NCBI GenBank assembly: GCA_010206265.1
Contig: VIQV01000029.1
Location: forward strand, 206,122-270,121
Reading direction: 5' to 3'
Origin: Lachnospiraceae bacterium MD329
GTDB taxonomy: Bacteria > Bacillota > Clostridia > UBA1381
Length of the DNA: 64,000 bases
Below the pieces are notes generated by a model. The model made no database searches. It saw only the letters and a list, made by a program, of their open reading frames with translations, and was not told where the DNA came from. Below are positions 40,400 through 48,464 of this stretch, piece after piece; the first letter of the stretch is position 1; each line of letters opens with the position of its first letter. The position numbers were made by a program, and so were the translations under genes.

Positions 40400-43294
40400 A
40401 TGAAAAAGCTGATACCTTTGTTTGTTCTTGCCGCAATGTGCATTTCAGGCTGCGTGGGAAACATTCAGGTTTCAAATCCCGATACGTTCAAATCTGCCGT
40501 AATTGCGTCAGATGACAGTATAACTGCAAAAAATGCCATCAACGGTCTTAAAGAATCTGTTGTTTCAACGCTTACCGCCGACAGATTAAACTCGGCGCAG
40601 AACTTGGAAGATTACGACGTAATCTACATTGATAAAAGCATTGCTCAGCTTGAAGGCTTTGACGCAAAAGCAGTGCAGGAGCGTGTTTCAAACGGCGCCT
40701 GCGTATTCCTTGACAATGAAGTATATGACCTCTTTGACCGTGACTTTATCGGCGCGGAGGATTTTGTACCTGTTGACGTATGCCCCGTTGAAATGACATA
40801 TCCCGATATTCAGACGGACGGCGTAAAGAAAATACAGGTATTACTGCGTGATTTTGTCAGAATGTACACGCGTTATTCAAATTATGATGTTCTTGCACAA
40901 CAAAGCTACGGCGTGGGTGTTATTCCTTCAACCGCCGAATGTGTTGCGGAACAGAGCGGAACAGGAATTTACACCATTAATCAATACGGCGACGGACTTG
41001 TTTTCTTCACCAGTCCGCTTTTGCCCAATGCTTTTTCTGTAAATAACCTATCCCCCCAAGACAACGGCGAATACCTGTCAGCCGCAACTGTCGGCGCAAA
41101 TAAGCTTATCCGCGACTATTTTGCGGAAATAGCGTCGCTGAAAAAATACGGTTATGCAATAGAAACGGTATTCGGCAGTTTTGCGCGTCCTGCCGCCGCG
41201 TGGGAACTGCACTATGAGGATATAACTGGAATTGAAAACGGTTCGGCGGAAATATTTGAAGAAATGTGCAAACGCTACGGTCAGGTTCCGTCCTTTACAC
41301 TGGCACGAAACCCGTATGTATGGTTTCGTCGTGCTGAAAGCGTTACTTATGCTTTAAACGATAACGGACAATTCGCAATGGACCCATATGAAAACGCATA
41401 TTCATCAGGCACGCACTTTGTTTCGGCAAAAAAATGGCTGTCACTTGACTATTACGACAATACAATAAGCTATTTCGAGCAAAACCGCGACTATATAAAA
41501 CGCGCTTACCCCTGTCCTACCGACTTTAACGGTGACGGAAATATGGACTTAATCTGCGGCAGTGCAGACGGAAAACTGTATTACTTTGAGGGCAGCGGTA
41601 TGCAGGATAATTACGAGCTTGGTATCGCAACAATGTTTACCGATACGGACGGAAATCAAATCAGCGTCGGCGCTTACTCCTCTCCCGACATTGCCGATCT
41701 TGACAATGATGGTATAAACGAGATAATAACGGGAGATGAAAACGGTTCTATACACTGCTTTAAACCTGTCGGAGGTATGGTGCTTGAAGATTTGGGAATC
41801 ATTCTTGAAACAGGAATGACCGACGCTATGCCTGCTCTCGGCGACCTAAACAACGACGGTATAACCGATATGGCAGTTGGCTCTCGTAATGGAGAAATGC
41901 GTATTTATTACGGTGAGGCTGTCAACTACGGAACGGCTTTTACTTCTTATGAAACTGTTGAAACAGGTCAGACTTGGTGCGCGCCGTGTATTGCGGACGT
42001 AAACGGCGACGGCATAAACGAGCTGTATTCAGGTACATTTGAAGGATATATTGCAGGCTATGAAAACGGTCAGTTCCTTGGTTATCTTGAAGGAAACGAA
42101 TGTAATTATGAAGGCAATATTCATTTGAAATTCGGTTCAAACAGTGTACCGCGTTTTTATGACATTAACCGCGACGGTCAGCCTGACCTGATTGCAGGTT
42201 CGCTCGAATACGGTATGGCAGTACCGATTGACAGTAAATATTTCCCGTACCGCGACCGTTTGCAGGAACAATTAAATGGTTTCCGTGACCGCGGTATTTA
42301 CGTCGGTGTACACGCTCTTTCACACGAGCACGCTGACCCTGCGCACGACGCGCGTGAGCTGGAATATCAGAAAAAAGCGTTTGAATCATACGGTCTTGAT
42401 TTTGTCGGCAGCGGTGCAAATCAGCACACTTGGCGTACCAGTAAAGTCGGTTACGACACTCATTATGACAATATGACAGGCTACGACGGTACTTACCGCG
42501 CGCAAATGGACGCAGGACTTTACTGGAACAGCGGTTCGCAGACACCAAACAGTACCGCAGTACCCGAGGTAAGCTCGGAAAATTCAATACTTGTACCGTT
42601 CTATCTCAATAACGGTCAGTTAATGTTACAGCCGTGCAACACGCCGAACGGTTACGACGAATATTCAGACATCACGGCAAATTACGAACTGCCTCTGCTA
42701 TTCTATAACCACTGTGATTATGTTTATCGTGAACAGGAAAACGAGGACAAAAAAATAAAAGAGGCGGACGCGCTTGTAAATGCTTACGGTTATAACTTTG
42801 TACAGGAAAACCAGCTTGCAAAAATGACCGCCGCCGCGCTTAATACAATTGTGGACGCTAAATGGGACAACGACGCCCTCTATCTTCAGGCAAGAGCAAA
42901 ATCCACAAAACTTCCGCTTTACGACAAGGACTATCAGAACTCTGTCGGAGTAAAAATAATTTTTGCAAACGGTGTTTCCGCCGACGAGTTTAACGTCAAT
43001 GCAAGCGTTTCTTACAAAAAGGATAACTGCATTTATGCGTCGCTTGACAAAGGTGCGGTAATCTCAAAGAAAGGCGAAAATACGGACTTTTCTCTGACGG
43101 CTGTAAATCTGCCTGCGGATATTTCCGGAACCAAGGACGGCGCAACCGTTAAGTTTCTCGACGGCGGTATGATGACCGCCACAGTAAACGGAATGGCAAA
43201 AACGCCCTCCGGCGGCTGGGAAGTAACCCAACAGAACGGTAAAACCATATTCAGGAAATACGGCAAAAAATCAACATTAAAAATTATAAAATAA
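40400..43294 (+). CDS. Lipoprotein with FG-GAP/VCBS-type repeats
   Basis: A 964-residue exported lipoprotein. The signal peptide ends in the lipobox CISGC (Cys18). Residues about 375-620 carry five FG-GAP-like repeats with calcium-type Asp loops: DFNGDGNMDLICG, DLDNDGINEIITG, DLNNDGITDMAVG, DVNGDGINELYSG and DINRDGQPDLIAG. These form a beta-propeller-like module. The N-terminal 350 residues and the part after 640, including VHALSHEHADPAHDARELEY, could be an enzyme domain related to polysaccharide deacetylase-like barrels, but I cannot confirm a catalytic set. AAAAGGAG precedes the ATG. It stands alone and ends in a terminator. Confidence 0.72.
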   Translation: MKKLIPLFVLAAMCISGCVGNIQVSNPDTFKSAVIASDDSITAKNAINGLKESVVSTLTADRLNSAQNLEDYDVIYIDKSIAQLEGFDAKAVQERVSNGACVFLDNEVYDLFDRDFIGAEDFVPVDVCPVEMTYPDIQTDGVKKIQVLLRDFVRMYTRYSNYDVLAQQSYGVGVIPSTAECVAEQSGTGIYTINQYGDGLVFFTSPLLPNAFSVNNLSPQDNGEYLSAATVGANKLIRDYFAEIASLKKYGYAIETVFGSFARPAAAWELHYEDITGIENGSAEIFEEMCKRYGQVPSFTLARNPYVWFRRAESVTYALNDNGQFAMDPYENAYSSGTHFVSAKKWLSLDYYDNTISYFEQNRDYIKRAYPCPTDFNGDGNMDLICGSADGKLYYFEGSGMQDNYELGIATMFTDTDGNQISVGAYSSPDIADLDNDGINEIITGDENGSIHCFKPVGGMVLEDLGIILETGMTDAMPALGDLNNDGITDMAVGSRNGEMRIYYGEAVNYGTAFTSYETVETGQTWCAPCIADVNGDGINELYSGTFEGYIAGYENGQFLGYLEGNECNYEGNIHLKFGSNSVPRFYDINRDGQPDLIAGSLEYGMAVPIDSKYFPYRDRLQEQLNGFRDRGIYVGVHALSHEHADPAHDARELEYQKKAFESYGLDFVGSGANQHTWRTSKVGYDTHYDNMTGYDGTYRAQMDAGLYWNSGSQTPNSTAVPEVSSENSILVPFYLNNGQLMLQPCNTPNGYDEYSDITANYELPLLFYNHCDYVYREQENEDKKIKEADALVNAYGYNFVQENQLAKMTAAALNTIVDAKWDNDALYLQARAKSTKLPLYDKDYQNSVGVKIIFANGVSADEFNVNASVSYKKDNCIYASLDKGAVISKKGENTDFSLTAVNLPADISGTKDGATVKFLDGGMMTATVNGMAKTPSGGWEVTQQNGKTIFRKYGKKSTLKIIK

Positions 43295-43316
43295 AAAGCT
43301 CTTTTCAGAGCTTTTT
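43293..43316. terminator. Bidirectional terminator
   Basis: AAAAAGCTC (43293-43301) and GAGCTTTTT (43308-43316) pair between convergent genes. The T-run continues to 43317. Confidence 0.85.
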
Positions 43317-43319
43317 TAT

Positions 43320-45407
43320 TTATTTTAAATACTTTTTTTCAAACCAGTTCCACGACATAGGCTTATCAAACAAATAGCCCTGCGCCTCATCACAGCCTAT
43401 CTCAATCAGCTTTTGCAGTTCTTTTTCATTTTCAACGCCCTCGGCAATAAGTTTAATTTCCTCATTATGACAAATTTGAGCAATTGACTCAGAAAGCAAA
43501 CGTGTTTTATCATCATTTTCAATCTTATAAACCAAATCACGGTCAAGCTTTAATATATCAAATTTCAGTTCCGTAAATAAATATAAATCCGCATATTTCG
43601 CGCCGAAATTATCAATTGCAATCTGAAATCCGCGTTTTTTAAGTTCCGACAGCACAGAAACAACATCAGAAATACCATTGCTTGCACTTTCACTTACTTC
43701 TATAATAATAAGTTCCTTAGGGATATTGTAATCATACCATATATTCATAAGGTTTTCCATAAATCCCGAATGTAACATTGTTTTATGCGACATATTGACA
43801 GATACAGGCTTTACATTCTTACCCTCTTTAAGCCAGCCTGAAATATACTCGCAAACGTGACGGAAAACATAGAAATCAATTAAATGAATAGTATGATTTT
43901 CCTCCATTTCTGGCACAAAATCCATAGGAGAAACGAGCACATCATCCTCGTCAAAAAAACGTATAAGCGCCTCGCTGCCGCAAAACTCGTTTGTTTTTGC
44001 GGTAAATCTCGGCTGAAACCAGATTACAAAGCGTTCCTCGTCAATAAGATTTTTAAGCAATTCAGGAGTTGAAATAGCTGTAAAGGTATCATTACGGAAA
44101 CGGTAACGGGTAGAATCCTTCTGATTTCTGTAAAAATACTTCTTATCAAGATACATATTTTCATCGGCAATTTTAACAATCTTATAAAGTTCTCTGCAAT
44201 CATTTGAGAATTGATAACCTATCGCGGCATTATATTCAATATCATCTATCTGCCGTTTTAACTGTTCCACAAGATTTTTAAATCTCCCCTCGTCATCACA
44301 AGGATACAGCGCAACAAATTCATCACCGCCAACCCTGTAGGAATGTGTTTTTCCAAATGTTTTAACAAGGATTGACGCAATTGTTTTCAACGCAAGGTCA
44401 CCACGGTAATGACCGAAATGGTCGTTAATTGCTTTCAGACCGTTAAGGTCAGTATAAACAACGCCTACACCTTTACCGTCCGATTCCATTATTACATTAA
44501 TATCCTCAATAAATCTGTTTCTGTTATAAATCTTCGTGAGATTATCGGTATAACTTAAATTACGCAGTACCGATTCATCAACATTTCTCAAAAGCATTGA
44601 AGAAACAAAATAACTCAGAGTCTCAAAATATACTTCATTTTCATACAGATTTTCCGACGCAGGGTTATCAATGCCCATAAAACCTATAAGTTTTCCGTTG
44701 CCTTCCAACGGCGAAACAATCAAACTGTTAACACCCTGAGGCGCAAGACATTCATATTCCTGAGGCGATATTTCCCTCAATTCATCAATGTTTTCAAGAA
44801 TTACACAGCGTCTTGCACTAAACGGTTCCTGCCATCTGTCAATTACAGAAATATCAAGTCCCTGCAAGTTGTCAATTTCCGGCGTTACACCCTCTTTGCA
44901 CCATTCGTGAGTATTGCTTACCGTTTCATCATCGCAATTAAAAACATACGCGCGGTCTGCACCAAAAAACTTACCTGTAAGAGCAAGAAGTCCGTTTATA
45001 GCGCTGTTAATATCTTTTGTTTTATGCAATTCAACAATACAACTTACGATAAAATGCTCACGTTTTAAACGCTGTTCCAATTCATTCTGCTGTGTTATAT
45101 CCGTAGAAATTGTAAGCCGCGCGTTTTTACCATTCCAGTTAACAAGCTTATCTCGAAATACAAAAACTTTTCCGTTAATCTTATTTATATGAGGACGTTT
45201 TGTAAATTTCTTCTCGCTCAATTCCTGAACAGAGCAGTAATCACATAGTTCTTTATCCCCGTGAAAAGCGTCATAACAGCGCTTACCTTTACAGTCACCG
45301 CAAAACTCCTTTGCCGCTTTATTCATATACAGCAGTTCACAGGTTTCAAGCTCCGTAACAAAAACAAGTTCCGAAAGAGCGTCTAAAAGATCATACATAT
45401 CAAACAT
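43320..45407 (-). CDS. PAS-GAF-GGDEF-EAL cyclic-di-GMP protein
   Basis: A 695-residue cytoplasmic protein. A PAS-like domain with several cysteines (FCGDCKGKRCYDAFHGDKEL, CDYCS) occupies about 1-110, and a GAF-like domain about 120-280. GGDEF follows at about 285-430 with the intact motif YRVGGDEFVALYP. EAL follows at about 450-690 with SEALIRF, VSVNMS, LKLDRDLV, AEGVE and QGYLF. The EAL motif usually written DDFGTGYSSL is DNFGAKYADL here, so one metal-binding Asp is Asn and phosphodiesterase activity may be lost. No I-site RxxD is seen before GGDEF. Start ATG 45407 follows GAGAGGGG. An in-frame TTG lies at 45431. Confidence 0.9.
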   Translation of the reverse strand: MFDMYDLLDALSELVFVTELETCELLYMNKAAKEFCGDCKGKRCYDAFHGDKELCDYCSVQELSEKKFTKRPHINKINGKVFVFRDKLVNWNGKNARLTISTDITQQNELEQRLKREHFIVSCIVELHKTKDINSAINGLLALTGKFFGADRAYVFNCDDETVSNTHEWCKEGVTPEIDNLQGLDISVIDRWQEPFSARRCVILENIDELREISPQEYECLAPQGVNSLIVSPLEGNGKLIGFMGIDNPASENLYENEVYFETLSYFVSSMLLRNVDESVLRNLSYTDNLTKIYNRNRFIEDINVIMESDGKGVGVVYTDLNGLKAINDHFGHYRGDLALKTIASILVKTFGKTHSYRVGGDEFVALYPCDDEGRFKNLVEQLKRQIDDIEYNAAIGYQFSNDCRELYKIVKIADENMYLDKKYFYRNQKDSTRYRFRNDTFTAISTPELLKNLIDEERFVIWFQPRFTAKTNEFCGSEALIRFFDEDDVLVSPMDFVPEMEENHTIHLIDFYVFRHVCEYISGWLKEGKNVKPVSVNMSHKTMLHSGFMENLMNIWYDYNIPKELIIIEVSESASNGISDVVSVLSELKKRGFQIAIDNFGAKYADLYLFTELKFDILKLDRDLVYKIENDDKTRLLSESIAQICHNEEIKLIAEGVENEKELQKLIEIGCDEAQGYLFDKPMSWNWFEKKYLK

Positions 45408-45431
45408 TGAGTTTCCCCTCTCATTTCGCAA

Positions 45432-46271
45432 TTATGCAACTGCAAGCATAATTCCCGCGATTATAATTCCTGCACACAAAAGTTTATAAAATGTGCGCTG
45501 TTCTTTAAATACCAATCGTCCCCCCGCTATTGTTACCAGTACTGAACATTGCTTAATCAGCGTCATTGCGACAACCGTACTGTTTTCACTCGCACAGGCT
45601 ACAAATAAAGCCTTATCACCTATGACAAACAGTATGCTTAATATCCATACCCAGTAATTTTTAAATAGTGACCTCCATTGTATCTTTGTTCTTGAAACAA
45701 GCAGATAACCAAGATACAGCACAACCAGAAAAAACATATACCAAAACTGCAGCTGACCGCTGTTCATATGCTGCATAAGCATTTTATCCAGCAATTCAGA
45801 CACTGCATTTCCAAGACAGGAAATAAGTACAAGTATTATAAACACAGGCTTAACTCTGTCACTGCCGCCGCTTTTAACAAAATTAACAAGCAGCAGTCCC
45901 AAAAGCACCATTATCATACCGATTATCTTATTATGTGTCAGCACCTCGCCAAGTACAAACACTCCGAGAACAGTGGCAAAAATCACGCGTGACATATCCA
46001 TAATGCCGTAAAAACCAATCGGTATTTTCTTAATCGCCCTAAAACTGCAAATCCACGCTATAAATATAATCAATGATTTTATCATTATAAAGCCTATATA
46101 ATGAAAATCAAGAGATAACGCATTTTTCACATCAGGCGTTACAAACAAAAAGCTTACAAGCGTATAGAAAAACAATACCTCCATTGCAGTATTTTTTTCC
46201 ATTGCCTTTTTCTTTATAACATCTCTTATTCCCTTTAAAATCCCGTAAAGACAAACAAGCGCTATCCACAT
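45432..46271 (-). CDS. EamA/DMT-family transporter
   Basis: A 279-residue membrane protein with about ten hydrophobic helices in two halves, as in EamA proteins of the drug/metabolite transporter superfamily. Characteristic parts are FYGIMDMSRVIFATVLGVFV followed by LGEVLTHNKIIGMIMVLLGLLLV, and TLIKQCSVLVTIAGGRLVFK with ERTFYKLLCAGIIIAGIML. Substrate unknown. ATG 46271 begins two bases after the stop of the radical SAM gene. An in-frame TTG at 46286 would overlap that gene by 14 bases. Co-transcription with the radical SAM protein is likely. Confidence 0.82.
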   Translation of the reverse strand: MWIALVCLYGILKGIRDVIKKKAMEKNTAMEVLFFYTLVSFLFVTPDVKNALSLDFHYIGFIMIKSLIIFIAWICSFRAIKKIPIGFYGIMDMSRVIFATVLGVFVLGEVLTHNKIIGMIMVLLGLLLVNFVKSGGSDRVKPVFIILVLISCLGNAVSELLDKMLMQHMNSGQLQFWYMFFLVVLYLGYLLVSRTKIQWRSLFKNYWVWILSILFVIGDKALFVACASENSTVVAMTLIKQCSVLVTIAGGRLVFKEQRTFYKLLCAGIIIAGIMLAVA

Positions 46272-46272
46272 T

Positions 46273-46878
46273 TTAATCTTCTTCAAAAGGACGTATACGA
46301 TATGTCACACCTATTTTACGGCATATTTGTGCACATTCCTTTTCCTCCTCCTCGGTAAGAGTTGTCGCCACGGTTGAAAGCACAACCGTTTCTACATATT
46401 TACCCACATTTTCGGCAAATTTCAGCATTGCGTCAAACGAGCCTATACCGAATTTACTGCGCGTAAGCTCCAGATAACGTTCCTTATTCGGCGTGTTAAG
46501 ACTTATTGAAATAATATCGGCAAGACCCGAAAACATAGGCGCCGTATCCCTGCCGTGAATAAGGTCACACAAACCATTTGTATTAATTCTAATCTTTTTA
46601 TCAAAATTCGCGCGGATAAAACGGCAGACCTCAAGCATATCGTCCAAACGCTCGGTTGGTTCACCAAAACCGCAGAACACGATTTCACCGTATTTTTCAA
46701 CATCAAATTTATCAAACTCCGCCTTAATTTCCTCAACGGTCGGTTCACGTTCCAGCCACAAACTGCCCGAACCCTCCATTTCGTCGCGTGTCTGTCTTAA
46801 ACAAAATGTACACGCGCACGGACATCTGTTCGTCATATTTATATATAAATTACCGTATGCTTCATAAAGTATAACCAT
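46273..46878 (-). CDS. TatD-associated-type radical SAM protein
   Basis: A 201-residue radical SAM protein. The cluster motif is NRCPCACTFC, giving Cys19, Cys23 and Cys26 as CxxxCxxC. EIVFCGFGEPTERLDDML follows, and IRINTNGLCDLIHGRD is further on. It is short for the superfamily and resembles the TatD-linked radical SAM group, although no tatD gene is adjacent. The reaction is unknown. The start ATG 46878 follows GGGAGG. An in-frame ATG at 46917 lies upstream of the ribosome binding site. Confidence 0.8.
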   Translation of the reverse strand: MVILYEAYGNLYINMTNRCPCACTFCLRQTRDEMEGSGSLWLEREPTVEEIKAEFDKFDVEKYGEIVFCGFGEPTERLDDMLEVCRFIRANFDKKIRINTNGLCDLIHGRDTAPMFSGLADIISISLNTPNKERYLELTRSKFGIGSFDAMLKFAENVGKYVETVVLSTVATTLTEEEEKECAQICRKIGVTYRIRPFEED

Positions 46879-46938
46879 ACAATTAAAACCTCCCAACAAC
46901 CTAAATCTAACAGACATATTTTATCACAAACCGTACAT

Positions 46939-48240
46939 TTACACAACAATTTTTTTTATAATACTCATAACTTCTCCGAACGCCTGAACAGTTTTTTCCA
47001 AATCACTGTCTGTATGCGCGTCGCTTAAAAACAATGATTCAAACTGCGACGGAGCGAGATAAATACCGCGATTGATCATTTCATTAAAATACAGCTTAAA
47101 ACGCTCCGTATCACAGGCGGACGCCGTTTTAAAGTCAATAACATCATTGTCCGTAAAAAATACGCTAATCATTGAACCAACACGGTTAACGCGCACGGGT
47201 ATGCCGTTTCTTTCCGCCGCTGATTTAAATTCACTCTCAAGATACGCGCCTTTTTTTTCGATTTCATCATATATATTTGTATGCCTGCAAATGCACTGCA
47301 ACTGCGCCAAACCTGCTGCCATTGCAAGCGGATTGCCCGAAAGCGTGCCTGCCTGATACACGGGACCTGACGGTGAAACAAACTCCATTATATCCCGTTT
47401 GCCGCCATACGCACCCACAGGCATACCGCCGCCGATTATTTTACCGAAAGTTACAATATCGGCGTCAATACCGTAAAGACCAAGCGCGCCTGACGGCGAC
47501 AAACGAAAACCCGTCATTACCTCGTCAGCGATAAACAGACTGCCGTATTCCGCCGTAAGCCTGCGTATAGCCTGCAAGAATCCGTCGGCAGGCGGCACAA
47601 CTCCCATATTGCCTGCCACAGGCTCAACGATAACCGCCGCGATTTCATTACCCATTTTATTAAAGGCTTTTGTTAAAGAATCAATATCATTATAGGGCAG
47701 TACAAGAGTGTACTTTGCAAAATCCTCAGGCACCCCTGCCGAGGACGCGCTCCCGAATGTTGCCGCGCCTGAACCTGCTTTAATTAACAGTGAATCGCTG
47801 TGACCGTGATAACAACCCTCGAATTTTACGATAATATTCCTTCCCGTATATCCCCGTGCCAGACGCAGCGCCGACATAGTCGCCTCCGTACCCGAATTTA
47901 CCATTCGCACAACATCAATACACGGCACCAGTTCTGTTATAAGCTTTGCAAGCTCCGTTTCCGCAGCGCAGGGCGCGCCGAAAGAAAGCCCGTTTTCCGC
48001 CGCTGTACGTACAGCCTCCGTAATACATTCCTTTGCGTGACCAAGAAACATAGGTCCCCACGAGCCTACAAAATCTATAAATTCATTGCCGTCTATATCA
48101 TAAATTTTACTTCCCTTTGCCCTTGCAATAAAAAGCGGATAAGTCCCTACATTTTTGAACGCCCTTACAGGGGAATTAACTCCGCCGGGAATATATTTTT
48201 TTGCCTCGTCAAATGCTTTTTTACTTTTTTCCGTATTCAT
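46939..48240 (-). CDS. hemL: Glutamate-1-semialdehyde 2,1-aminomutase
   Basis: HemL converts glutamate-1-semialdehyde to 5-aminolevulinate, the step after HemA in the C5 pathway. It is a pyridoxal-phosphate enzyme of 433 residues. KYIPGGVNSPVRAFKNVG opens the protein, followed by VNSGTEATMSALRLARGYTG, LFIADEVMTGFR and the lysine motif VTFGKIIGGGMPVGAYGG. AGGAGTTGAGG precedes the ATG. It is separated from the rest of the tetrapyrrole genes (56377-61332) by about 8 kb, and does not carry the GGGACACTAAA motif found in that operon. Confidence 0.96.
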   Translation of the reverse strand: MNTEKSKKAFDEAKKYIPGGVNSPVRAFKNVGTYPLFIARAKGSKIYDIDGNEFIDFVGSWGPMFLGHAKECITEAVRTAAENGLSFGAPCAAETELAKLITELVPCIDVVRMVNSGTEATMSALRLARGYTGRNIIVKFEGCYHGHSDSLLIKAGSGAATFGSASSAGVPEDFAKYTLVLPYNDIDSLTKAFNKMGNEIAAVIVEPVAGNMGVVPPADGFLQAIRRLTAEYGSLFIADEVMTGFRLSPSGALGLYGIDADIVTFGKIIGGGMPVGAYGGKRDIMEFVSPSGPVYQAGTLSGNPLAMAAGLAQLQCICRHTNIYDEIEKKGAYLESEFKSAAERNGIPVRVNRVGSMISVFFTDNDVIDFKTASACDTERFKLYFNEMINRGIYLAPSQFESLFLSDAHTDSDLEKTVQAFGEVMSIIKKIVV

Positions 48241-48370
48241 AATTCCTCAACTCCTGCTCCTAATTATACCGCACAACACAGCTTATGGCAACAAAAATTT
48301 ACAGTATGAACAAATAGAATGATATTTTTTTCACAATTTTCACAAATTGTAAATTTTTTTCGATATATTG

Positions 48371-48400
48371 TAGACAAACCCTGTAAATATATGATACAAT
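48371..48400 (+). promoter_or_regulatory. Probable promoter of ppdK
   Basis: TAGACA (48371-48376) and TACAAT (48395-48400) are 18 bases apart, about 60 bases before the ppdK start codon. Confidence 0.45.
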
Positions 48401-48464
48401 TAGTCCATAAGTGCGTGAGCGGATATGTTTACGTATGTAAAATATTTTATAGGAGGATTTTTCA

